A stretch of 64,000 bases of DNA, from contig QRDG01001827.1 of assembly GCA_012064385.1 (NCBI GenBank), forward strand, positions 1 to 64,000. The letters are read 5' to 3'. The notes beneath the pieces are model-generated. The model did no database searches. It had not been told where the DNA came from and was given only the letters and a program-made list of their open reading frames with translations. The position numbers and the translations under genes are program-made. Of the stretch, positions 45,573 through 56,069 are shown piece by piece. Each line of letters begins with the position of its first letter. Positions within the stretch are counted from its first letter, which is position 1. Origin of the DNA: Puccinellia tenuiflora. Its lineage: Eukaryota > Streptophyta > Magnoliopsida > Poales > Poaceae.

Positions 45573-47640
45573 GAAATAGCTGGCTACCCTGCCCTAAACC
45601 ATCCGTCGGATCGCACTATAGAGCTTTTTACGTCGTAGATTCAGTTAACGTCGTTCCGTCCAACTTCCCCACCTCGTTCGAGAAAAAAAGCACCCCACAA
45701 GCCCACCCGTCTCTCCACCCGACACGACCCGACCGCATACCCACCCGTCCTCCTCCCCGATCCCCTTTTTTTTCTGCCCGATCCACCACCTACCCGATCC
45801 CCACCACCAGCCAGCGATCCCTCGACGGTGCGCCGACCGCGGCGTCCCGAAGTCCGGTGAGGTCACGAGCGAGGGGCCCACGCTAGATCTGCCGGCGTCC
45901 GCAGGGGAGACCCGACTGCCGTTCCCTGACCGGCGCGCTCGAGACGGCCCTGACCATGGCGGGCTGGAGGCGCGAGGGCGGACACGGCCGGTGATGCAAG
46001 GCCAGGATCCGTTCCTCTTCTGGCGCCGCCGGCCTCCGGTCTCGACAACCCACGGGCGCCACCCCTGTTTCTCCCTGTGGCGCAACCGCGCGTCTCGGCA
46101 CGGAACATGGCGTCGGGATGGATGCCATCTTGAGCGCGAGCCGGCCGGGTTCGATGCCGCGGTGATGCTTCGTGGCCGCCGTCGGATCGGATACATGGCA
46201 TGTTGCGCCGCCCCTGCGCAGTAGCCCGTGCTCGCCTACCGACGGGATGCTCAAGATTTGGACTGGGATTTGAAACGGAGGCGGAGCTCCCGGCGCAGCC
46301 CACCTCTCCTCTTCTTCCCCGCGTCCTGGGGGTGCAAGGAGAGCTCCACCACCACGGATCACCAGCTCCTCTTCGCCGTCGAAGCCCCAGGGAGCGGCCC
46401 TGCACCTTCTTCCTCACCCCGTGTTCGTCCCCGTGCCCCAACCTGCCCCGCCGGCCGCCGCCCAGTCTCAATTTCTCCACCACGGTGGTTCCCTCCGACC
46501 CACCCCATCCTCGTCCACACCATCTTCAGAGTGGGCCCTGGATGGAGCGCGAGGTCGCCCTCCGTAATCTCGGGGTGGGGGAGAGCGGACCGTACCGGAG
46601 AAGTTGCGGACGGCGTTGGTCGTCGAGCTCCGGAGCCGTGACCCCTCCGTCGGCGGCCATATGGTGCTGCCGCTGCCGACACCCACCTGGTGCTCGCGTG
46701 GATCCTGGCGGCGCCACCACCTGCATCGCACGGAGCTTCCGGCGCCCGCGCACTCCACTGCAACGCGCGGGGTCAGCGGTGCCCCCCGCCTTCCATCCCC
46801 TCTGCTCCACCAATGCCGTCACGGGAAGGGAATTTCGTGCCCCGCAGCACGCCGCGACTACATCTCCCGTGATGGGGACACAAGCGCCAAGCCAAAGGCG
46901 AGCTCGACTAGGGAGAGGCCGTTGTAGATGGATCCACCGTGTTGCCCAGAGACATCATCTCCAGCACCGTGCCGCCCGCCGTTTCTCCTGCCCGATGTGA
47001 GCTACCTGCGGCCGCCCGCCATTCCATGTCCCCACGTGAGCAACTTCGGGTAGGTGCACGACGGGGCTGGCTCAAACCGCCGGAGCGGGATTTTTGGGGC
47101 GGGGATTCCTGCTTGTGATCGCTCTGGGCTCCCAGGCTAGTCGCCTCTCCCTCACTCCCGTGGGACTCATAGATCGATCGGGAGCTCCAAGCACCCATTG
47201 TTTTCTGTTCTTGTTTCCTAGATTTGGTTGCAATTTCTTCCACCAACGAGATGTTGTCAGATTTGTGAACTTTACCGTCACCTTTTGTTTTCCGCTTGTA
47301 TTTTGCTTCAGCGGGAACTGTACGTGTATGCGGATTTCAATTGTCTCTCCGGGAACGGCGCCGCGGCGGCTTGACGGATGCGGCCGGCGAGGCCCCGCCG
47401 AGATGGACTGGGAAGGCCACTCGCGGTGTAGAGAATCGCCGGGATGGGGTGTAATTTTTTGCAGTTTTTTTTGTTAATGAAAATGGACAGCACGGCTCCT
47501 TTTTTTCTGACACAACAGGCAAGGCTTGGAACAACGCCCCACACGGTTAACGGACATAAACGGCAGCGCGAATCACGGCACCCCATCGGACGGTTCTAAG
47601 GGCATGCGCAGCTACCACCCTGGGTAGAAAATCCGCGTTG
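45571..47640 (-). mobile_element. Mutator-like element B, non-autonomous, 2,070 bp
   Basis: The left end GGGAAATAGCTGGCTACCC and the reverse of the right end (GGATTTTCTACCCAGGGTGG, then TAGCTGCGCATGCCC) are similar. They continue into CCCTAAACCATCCGTCGGAT on the left and CCCTTAGAACCGTCCGATGG (reversed) on the right, that is, degenerate long TIRs. The right terminus AAATCCGCGTTGAT is the reverse of element A's left terminus, so A and B are one family in opposite orientation. Flanking TATATATAT on both sides could be a 9-bp target duplication but is masked by the microsatellite. Internal frames are GC-driven and lack recognisable domains. Confidence 0.75.
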
Positions 47641-48575
47641 ATATATATATTATGCATAACCATTAGACTTCACACCGTCTACCTTGTTAGCCAAACCAAC
47701 TCTTTGCAAAAAGAATATCTAGACTTTGAGAGCTACCAAGCAGGACAAGCACCATAATTTTAAGCTTTACGGTAGTTCTTTACTAATCCATTCTTACTAG
47801 ATGATCCACAAGTTTAAGCATTTAATCTACCTCATATCTCTAAACAATTGAAAAGTCTCAAATATTCAAGATAGTGATCTACAAGATTATGCAAGCACTT
47901 TTCACACTTCCTACATGATAATTTCCATTCAACCAAACACCAATCAACTTATTTGAAGCAACTAAAACATAAAAGCACAAGAGAATACTTCCTAACTACA
48001 AAAGCTAACAGCTCTGAACAAGAGATGCAAGAAAAACAAGAGCTAGAAGCAATAATAATAAAAGCTAAGCACTCAACACATATAAGTGAAGAACATGAGT
48101 GTTTCATGAAAAAGCGGAGCGTGTCTCTCTCCCAAACAAGCATGCAAGGATACAAATTATTGCAAAAACCAGAGAACAAAACACAAACAAACTGCAAGTA
48201 AAAACAAACCTGACGCTCCAAGGATAGCACATAATGTGCAAAGGAATTGAAATATAGTACCATGAGTAAAACCGATGATTGTTGATGAAGAAGGGGATGC
48301 CTTGGGCATCCCCAAGCTTAGACGCTTGTGACTTCTTGAATATTTCAGAGGAGGGTCCATGGGGAGCCTCCTCAAGCTTAAGATTTTATCCCTTCTTGAT
48401 CTTCCTTCATCACCTCGCTCTTGCATACTTGAAAACTTCCTTCACGCAAAACTTATAGCAAACTTCATTAGAGGGGTTAGTCCACAAAAACAATATCTTC
48501 CTTCAGTTCCAAAGCACATATCATCAACTTATTTTTAAACATTGGCTACTGTCACCAAGATCTAACTAAAGCTCT

Positions 48576-51500
48576 TGTAACACCCCAGGATTTCATCTCT
48601 AATTTTTGTGGTGTTTTCCGACACCTGAATTTTTTTTCTAAGTGTTCCTCCAAAACTTTGAGGATGATTTGACTTTGGAATTGCTCTCTCAAAATTTTTC
48701 CCGGTGATCCACGAACCACTCCAGCACCCGTGATAATTTTGTGCTTAGGTTTTCTCTCGAAAACCCTAGCCCTGATTATCGAACCCCTAAAAACCTTTTA
48801 CTCCACCTACCTAAGAAAGGCCTGTTTCCAGAGCTGGGAAAATTCCACCAAAAATACCAGAGACTCCCATATCCATATAAAGACATTCCATGCAAAAATA
48901 TTGCCTACTCCAATGCGATATTTCCAAGTTGGGCGATATTTTCTAAAATGCCATTTCCAATTCAGAAATCATCTGGACACATTCCACTCACCCAAAAATT
49001 CTGCCATTTTGGTGAGGTGCATGATTTGACCTCCTGATCATTTCACTCCATTGGCCCAACTTCATTTGAGCAACTTTTGAGGTACTTCCTTTGTAAGGCC
49101 ATTTCCATACCTTTTTAAGATCTTCAAGCAAACCTATATTTAGACAAAACCTATGACCATGAGACTTGGTCACCTTGACCACATGGACCCTAGACACTCA
49201 GATCCAGAAGATCACCCCAAGGTGAAGGGTGGAAAATGAATTGCCATGACCATGCCATTATGCCCATTTTTGGGCACCTTGCCAAAACCCAATCTCCCAG
49301 TACCCATATGAGCTCAAACTCCATAGACACCCTCCTGTTACTAAAGCCACCCATGACTGAATTTTTGGGATTTTTCTGAGATGGGCAAGGCCCCTAACAT
49401 TTCATCGAGCACCTTCTGCAGTTCTGTTTTTCAAAAAAATTGGTCGCCCCAACTTGCAAATTTGCAAAAACTTTGTTCGGAAAAGTTGTTGGAAATTAAA
49501 TTTGGCGCAATGTGACACGGTTAGTTTTTGCTTTGGCGCCCTGGGATGAGAGAACCATCTTGATGCCGATGTCGGCATTGCCTGTGGCATGGTCACCACC
49601 GGCATAGCCAAGCCCAGCAGCTGTTCCTCCGACCCTCCTCGCTGTTCCTCCGTTCCGGACCAAACCAGCTGCAGCCGCACCCCCTCCTGCTCCTCTAGCT
49701 CGGACCGAACCCGCCCTTATCCTCTCCCATCAATTTCTGGCCGGAGTTAGGCGCCGCCCGGCCGCGTGTCCGCTCCCTCCTTCCTGCCGCCCTCGAGCAC
49801 GAGCTCAACGTGCGGGTTCCCGGGTTCGACCTGCTCCACTGGCTATGGACGGCGCTCGACGACGCGCCGCTTCTACACCGCCGCCACAAGCCGTTGACAC
49901 GTCGTGGCCGCGCAGGCAGTGCACCATTGATGGCCGAGCGGCCTCGCACCTACCTCTCCTCCTCCCTGGCTATTTAAGGAAGCCCAGAACCTCCTCTGGA
50001 ACTCGCACCTCTCCCTCTCCCCCCCCCCCCCGAGCCTTCCCACGTTTCTTCCAGCGGAGAGAACCGAGCCGAGCTCGGCCATGGTCGCCGTGACCATGTC
50101 GAGCACGGACCCGAGCCTCCAGCCCCTCCCCGCGCCCTATCCCTCTCCCCCTGGTCGCGGTGCTCCGCCTCCGGCCGTACCCGCCGCCGGCCGACCCTCC
50201 CGGCGAGCCTCTGGCCACCCCCGGCCAGCTCCTGCTCACTCCCGTGCAGGGAAGGACGGCGACCAGGGGATCGATCCCCTCTGGTCCTCCTTTTGTTTTT
50301 TTTCAGCGAAACGTGTTGGGCCAGCCCAGCCGGCTGCCGCGGTCCGCGGCCCAGCCCCGGCCTGCCAGCGACCGTCCAGGCGCAGCAGCACGCTGGCGTG
50401 CGACCGGCCCAGCGACGGCCCACCCCGCGATGGGAGCAGCCCACGCTGTTTTTTTTCTCCCGCGCAGGTTTTCTTTTTCCCTGGTAAGCAACTTCGGAGG
50501 CCCGTAGTTTCCGAACCGTAGCTCCGTTTTAGCCGATTCAAATTTCTAAATTTGTATCTCGACGAACTATAACCAGTGGTACTGATTCCAACTTGTCCCA
50601 AAATAGTGATATTGGGTGCCCTTGTGTGAGTGCAATCCGGAGTCCGGATAAAAGCGGCTATCGCTGCCCTACGCCGCGGAACCAACCCAACCTCTCCAAG
50701 CCCGGTGGATCCCGTCTTCGAAGGCAAGCTAACCCCTTGCTATGAGCCGTCCCGCAACCTCGTTTGCTGTTTGTTTATTGTCTTGCATAGTATTATATGC
50801 TTGTCTGTTTATTTATGCATGACTGCTTGTTATCCTTATTTAATATAAGACTGATGATATTACTCCTGCCATGTTTTATTCATCATCCGTGTATGCATTA
50901 GATTGATGTATGAATTATCTGTGCGCCTCGCACTTGCGTGGCTTTGACAACTAAATAACAAAAACATGCGTTGATTGTTTGGTTCTTCTTCAACGCCGAG
51001 GCTAGGTGCAGACAATTGTCGGCCCGTGATCCTCGGGGTTGGGGGCATTTGCCAAAAGAGTTATTTGCTTCTTGTCCCTCCGTCAAATATGGTTGGCATA
51101 GACCACCCGGACTGCGACGCTTGGGAGCTGACTCTTCATTTGGTTCTTTTTGCCAAGATTGCTGACACCACGTCGAGATAGCCCTCGAGTGGAATGGATG
51201 CTTTCTTTCTCATGAATGCTTTTCGGTTCATTGTTTGGAGGCTACATGCCTCACCAACTTTGTATTTGATCTATGATAACACCGGCTGGAGGAACCGCCA
51301 CAGTCATCTGTTTGAAACCCTATGTTATAATCCACCAGTTGATCTGTGATGACGCTTGTTGGCGGACTCGCCACGATAGTCGCCCGGTCGACGCTAATCA
51401 ACCAGTTGATCAGTGGTGACGCTTGTTGGCGGACTCGCCACGATAGTCGCCCGGTTGACGCTAACCAATCGTTTTATTTTATTTTCTTACTCAACCCGTG

Positions 51501-53124
51501 GCTGCTACTGGCCGGAGACATCTCCGCCCTCGCCCGGTTGAATGTGTTGTTTTATTTTCTTTGTCAACCTGAGGCTGGCACCGGCCGGAGGCATCTCCGC
51601 CACAGTCGCCCGGTTGATGCAAACTATCTATTGCTTGAAATGTTGTGTTGCTAATGTTTTGTTGTTTGATGATATATTATTATGTTATTGTGGTTGTTGT
51701 GTTGGACTAATCCTTTGTTGCTTAGATATATGAATGATGAAACTTGATTAAATGAAACACCCCTCCCAAACTTCGATAGGGTCAGTCCATAGTGCCATCA
51801 ATCTGAACATCGAACGCACTACCACTGTCGCCCCAAATGGAAAGGCCGTAACCTATGTAACCTATCAAGCCTCCTTTGATGCTACCCTCTTGGCAAGTCT
51901 AGTCGGATACTGCATAGTGGTGGTCGGGGCTAGTCTTGTGAAGGTTCCGGAGCTAGGCGTTGCTCATCCGTTGGGGACGTGCCGGATTCACTTCGTCATA
52001 AGGCATAGAGTTATGCCGGTAGCTATATAGGGAGTGTCTGGGTAGCGTGAACGGTTATGTATGTGTATCTTGCTGAGTTTGACTTAAGGATGATGTCCTA
52101 AAGTGCCGGCTGAGTAAGGTGCATCTAGATGGGTGGTCACTGCAACCTCTCGAGAGTATGTCATCTAGCAGCTAGCCTTGTTCCTAGGTTATGGAACAGT
52201 TCAGTGTCGGTCACACTATGTGTCCTTTGTCGAGTCCGGAGGTTAAACGTAAGTATTGTTTGAAAGAAAGTGAACAACCTGAATTCACTAAATGAACAAT
52301 AAGATGCTGCAGGGAATGTTAATTGTGGAGTGAATGGGATGGCGGTGTGATGCGTTGGAAGCCTATAGTTAGGCCAGAGCCAACATCAACCGTGCATGCC
52401 CCGGGAGATAGCCAGAGTTGGCTGGATTGATAACCAGAGTTGGCTAGAGGCTTGGAAGCCTGATTTGGTCGACAGGAGTAGTTATACCATTTGGTACCAA
52501 CTGGTACACCCGTCTACTCGTCACAGGTAAGCTCGTTGTATGATTGCCGGTGCACGATCCAACCCCTCCTGGCTTGGACTCTGTACTGGTGATACCCCTG
52601 TTGCTTGCTTATGACATGTTTGATTGTCAATGCCATGCTACTTTATGCCATGTACCTAGAGTAGACTCTTGCCATGTGTAGAATTTTATTTCAAATGTAT
52701 ATCTTGCTGCATGATTGTTGGATTGTTGGTAGTGAGGGGAAATACTTGCTGAGTGCATAATAATGTACTCACGGGCCTTGTGATTGTGGCCAGATTTTGG
52801 CGAGGATTCATCTTCCACCTTAGCGAGGATTTGGAGCAAGAGCGTGCTAGGATCAGTAGCCCAGCCAGATGCCTGTGGAGTGGAGCCGCTCCAAGCCGTT
52901 GCCATAATCGTCTTCCGCTGCCAGTTAAACTCTGTTCTGAGCCCTGCTTGGCTTGACATTTTGTCATGCCTTGATGGCCTTGTAAACCATTTGTAGCCCT
53001 TTGGGCCTGATTGTGTAATGATATTTCCGCTATGTTGCATTGTCGTAACGTGCGTCCAGATATCCTGGGCTGGCGCACGGGGCGACCACCTCTCTGGCGA
53101 CATGTGTCAGAGGGGGGTGCCACA
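48576..53124 (+). repeat. 5' LTR, 4,549 bp
   Basis: Starts TGTAACACCCCAGGATTTCA and ends GGGGTGCCACA. A TATTTAAGG box lies at 49971-49979, followed by a CpG-rich leader (50000-50500). A short tandem duplication of about 68 bp occurs at about 51349-51470 (GACGCTTGTTGGCGGACTCG twice). Small frames inside the LTR, such as 51752-52030, are kept in both LTRs only because the LTRs are nearly identical. Confidence 0.95.
49971..49979 (+). promoter_or_regulatory. TATA-like box of the 5' LTR
   Basis: TATTTAAGG follows CCTCCCTGGC and precedes a GC-rich, pyrimidine-rich leader. It recurs at the equivalent place in the 3' LTR near 57463. It is the best promoter candidate in the LTR. Confidence 0.5.
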
Positions 53125-53129
53125 GAGCA

Positions 53130-53141
53130 TGGTATCAGAGC
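53130..53141 (+). promoter_or_regulatory. Primer-binding site, initiator tRNA-Met
   Basis: TGGTATCAGAGC begins 5 bases after the LTR end at 53124. It is the standard plant PBS complementary to the 3' end of tRNA-iMet. Confidence 0.93.
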
Positions 53142-53482
53142 ACCAGGCTGGCTGTAGACTACCCTAGCACGGAAAACCCCGCCCTACTTTTGCCCGACAA
53201 TGACCCGATGGATTTAACCCATCTCCGCCAAACCGGCACGGCTCATGTCGGTCGACAGTATGGTGCAGTAGGACCTGTCCCAATCTTCCCCAACAAGACG
53301 AGCCGGTTTCTTCCATGAGAAGAAGCCGACCTTACCCAGTGAACCCGAGACCCAGTCCTAGTTGCTTTATAACCCACCCTCGCCAGCTCTCTGGCAACCC
53401 AACTCCTTTAAAGTAGAATCCCATAGAGGAACCTCGCATCCTTATCCCCCCCGAGAAAAGCTAGTGACCCCAAGAAAATCCG

Positions 53483-54202
53483 ATGGCGACCCTTAATGCC
53501 ATCTTGGAAACCACTGCCGAGGAGCATTCGAGCTTTCGATTGCTTCTCTGGAGGGCCGTCAACCATATCCTTGGTAGCTCCGTTCGCCCAGTGTATGTGG
53601 TGTTCCAGAGCTCACTCTCGTCGTCCGGAGATGAATTCCGGGCCGATGTGAGGATCAGCCCGTGTCCCCGGGGCACAAATCAGCCCTACTTAATCCAAGG
53701 AGGCCGCATGCCCACTCTGGGGCTAGCCATCCAGGTAGCAGCCTGGGAATGCCTCGTTCGTCTTCGGTCCTCCGAACCCTTGCTAGCCGAAGCTCGGGAG
53801 TTCTACTACCTTCCGGCCAGACCACAACCCCGTGGAGAGATGATCCAAGCTGACGTCACGGAGGAGCCTGACCCAGCACTAATCAACCAAGTTGCTTACG
53901 CCATCGCAATGACGAACCTCAACAACCTCTTGATGGAGGAGCTCGTCTCTACAAGGAGGAACCTCAGCCGTGCCCGCCTACACCAATACCTAGGGGAAAG
54001 CACACCTACACTCTCCCGCAGGCTAGCCCGAAGTAGCAGACCTCCGCTTCCAGATCCCGGCCCATCCCGACGAGTTCCCGAGCAGGTTCCGATCCTCGAA
54101 GGTGTTCCTGTATCCTCCGACCTTGCGGAAGAAGGGGACGTGGACACCACTCTTCGGCTCGGCCGCACTCCACCATCTGTGAAGGGCCGTCAAGCGAAGT
54201 AA
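53483..54202 (+). CDS. Sense ORF of the retroelement, 239 residues, dsRBD-like pattern possible
   Basis: The only sizeable sense ORF of the interior starts MATLNAILETTAEEHSSFRL and lies 341 bases after the PBS region. Residues about 35-100 have a beta-beta-beta-alpha style pattern (PVYVVFQ...EFRADVRI...YLIQGGRMPTLGLAIQVAAW...CLVRLR) that resembles a double-stranded-RNA-binding fold. A helical segment (INQVAYAIAMTNLNNLLMEE) and a Pro/Arg-rich tail follow. There is no CCHC knuckle, protease or RT motif, so it is not a canonical gag or pol. The fold idea is inference from pattern; the ORF itself is clear. Confidence 0.65.
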   Translation: MATLNAILETTAEEHSSFRLLLWRAVNHILGSSVRPVYVVFQSSLSSSGDEFRADVRISPCPRGTNQPYLIQGGRMPTLGLAIQVAAWECLVRLRSSEPLLAEAREFYYLPARPQPRGEMIQADVTEEPDPALINQVAYAIAMTNLNNLLMEELVSTRRNLSRARLHQYLGESTPTLSRRLARSSRPPLPDPGPSRRVPEQVPILEGVPVSSDLAEEGDVDTTLRLGRTPPSVKGRQAK

Positions 54203-54678
54203 GATCTGTTTAGTTTAGCCAGAGTGGCGCTTATGAGATGTAGCTGAAAGTTTGTGATAATGTTTGTAATTGCTATGCTTGCTTGTATGTGTGTTGGTGT
54301 CGTGTCGAGTGTTTAGTAGCCGTTGTGTACTTGTTATCTGGCGTGATTGAAATGATTGTCCCATGTTGCTTCAAGTTTTTCGGGCCATAAAATGAAGCAC
54401 TACTTTCTAAAATGATATTTTCCCCGAATAGCAAGTTCTACTATCTGTGTGATAGTGCCTCTGCAATTCTCTCTGCTGCAAGAACAGATCTGTGACAGCT
54501 CAGGGAAGATCTCAGGAATGCAAGTCTGGATCTAAATCAGCAGTGAAGACAAGCTTGATGCATCAACAGAGTTCAGTACACAAGGGAAATTTCAGAAACA
54601 GAGGATACAAGTTCTACTCCAACATACAACACTACCACTACCTCAGTGCAGATACAGGAGAGCACCCCAGGGAAAATC

Positions 54679-55062
54679 CTACTCCTTCTCGTGCTCAGTG
54701 GCGCCACCTGAAGATGAGCCAGGCTCACCCGTGGCCGTGTCGCGAGCTGCGCGACGACGGCGGACAGCTCGAGCTCCCAGCTCATCCCCCACCAGAGGAG
54801 CAGCCGCAGCAGCCATCGGGAGCGCCCGCCAGTCTCTCACCGGAGCCACCAGAAACTCGTCCACCGCCGCCGCAGCACCCCCGACAACACCATACCACCA
54901 ATCGTGCAGGTGACAGGCTAACCAGACCGCCGCCGTGAGCAGAATCACCAGCAGCCCCCCGATGGTCAGCCCAAGCCACAACACGCAGAACAGGTGCTCG
55001 AGGAAGCCAGCTCGCTCCGGACCGCGAGTGAAATCACAAAGAAATTGGGAAAAGAAGTTCAT
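54679..55062 (-). CDS. Antisense ORF of the retroelement, membrane protein, 127 residues
   Basis: On the minus strand ATG 55062 (MNFFSQFLCDFTRGPERAGF) opens a frame with a long hydrophobic stretch (LEHLFCVLWLGLTIGGLLVI then LLTAAVWLACHLHDWWYGVV) and an Ala-rich then Arg-rich tail, ending TAG 54681-54679. A minus-strand TATA box, CTATAAATT, is at 55104-55096, about 35 bp upstream, followed by GCGGCCGC. The sense strand of this interval has no plausible ORF. Antisense extra ORFs upstream of the 3' LTR are known in some plant Gypsy elements. The function is unknown; one or two membrane helices are predicted by eye. Confidence 0.55.
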   Translation of the reverse strand: MNFFSQFLCDFTRGPERAGFLEHLFCVLWLGLTIGGLLVILLTAAVWLACHLHDWWYGVVGGAAAAVDEFLVAPVRDWRALPMAAAAAPLVGDELGARAVRRRRAARDTATGEPGSSSGGATEHEKE

Positions 55063-55095
55063 GGTTGCGATAAAGAAGAGAATCACAGCGGCCGC

Positions 55096-55104
55096 AATTT
55101 ATAG
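55096..55104 (-). promoter_or_regulatory. TATA box for the antisense ORF
   Basis: CTATAAATT reads on the minus strand about 35 bp before the antisense ATG. With a normal TATA-to-start distance the leader would be only a few bases long, which is unusual. Confidence 0.5.
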
Positions 55105-56055
55105 TCGCGAACTCGGATGCCGCCCCAGCTTAGCCTCGCGCGGGAAAAGAGAGGAACCGCGCGCAATGCTCGACCAAGTTGGCGCGAGATCATCAAGGCA
55201 CCCAAAGCCGTGATGGCCGCTGCGCCGATGGACCGCACGCGCAGCAGTGCCATAGAGGAGTGCTTCGCGCACTCAGAGTCAGCCAGGTACGAGGGAAGAT
55301 GCTGCGAGGAAGAAGAAGATTGAAAGGAAGAAGGAGACTGACAGGTGGACCCGGGACCCACATGTCTGCGAGTAAGGAGATGACCCTCTGTGTGCCTCTA
55401 TCCTTTTCTCAGCAGACCAGTCCCTCGCCTCTCCTCTGTTCATAGGGAAAATTTTGCCAAAATAATTTTGGGGATGGCCCTACCCCCTCAGTGTTTGTTA
55501 GTCAATTATTGGCAGAACGGATGCTTTCTTTTGAAAAGAAACCCTGTTCTCTTTTCTAAACCTGTGTGTACTTGAAAAGGTATATACAGCTTTTCAAAAA
55601 AAAAAAGGTGTAGAGAAGGGGCATGTTTAGCATACCCCTAGCATTTTGTTTTGCAAAATTAGGTGATGTTGTGGCCAAGTTAAATCCAGGTTATCCAATG
55701 ATGATCTGTGTGTGGATCTTGTTTAATCTTGCCATGCTTGTGTGGGTTGAACTAAAAACCATAGGTTTAATTTTTGTTATTTAACCATAGTAAAGAACCT
55801 ATGTTGAGTGATTGTGTGAGCCACTGCCATGCCATCCTTAGAATGCATTAAGTGGGACAAAAGTATCACACCTTGAGAATGTTTGTTCTAGAAATATCGT
55901 GCTGAGTGTTAATCGTTTTGGAGTGTTAAGCTCTAATATTTTGTAGAAAAGGTTTTAATATTTTAAATATAGGGGTAGATTAAACCATACAAGAAATATC
56001 TTGTATAACCCCGGGAATCTCTATTAGTCTCCGAATCTCGGGACGAGATTCTTTT

Positions 56056-56067
56056 AAGGGGGGAAGG
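56056..56067 (+). promoter_or_regulatory. Polypurine tract
   Basis: AAGGGGGGAAGG lies just before GTC and the LTR start TGTAAC at 56070. It is the plus-strand primer site for reverse transcription. Confidence 0.9.
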
Positions 56068-56069
56068 TC

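Larger units (their letters stand above)
44356..48575 (-). mobile_element. Athila-like Gypsy element 2, 3' internal region
   Basis: This is contiguous with the LTR at 44355 and shares many blocks with 3944-6697. It is split by an AT microsatellite and Mutator-like element B (45571-47640), and resumes at 47651. It stops at 48575, where the 4.5 kb-LTR retroelement begins. The continuation (gag-pol and 5' LTR) is not found on the far side at 60618, so the element is truncated. Confidence 0.65.

Noticed and set aside
45645..47246. Many long overlapping ORFs on both strands in element B
   Set aside because: High GC removes stop codons in all frames; peptides are R/P/G/A-rich with no domains.
49695..50727. 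ORFs in the GC-rich part of the LTR and their repeats at 57187-58275
   Set aside because: Overlapping frames on both strands; conservation between LTRs only reflects their recent identity.
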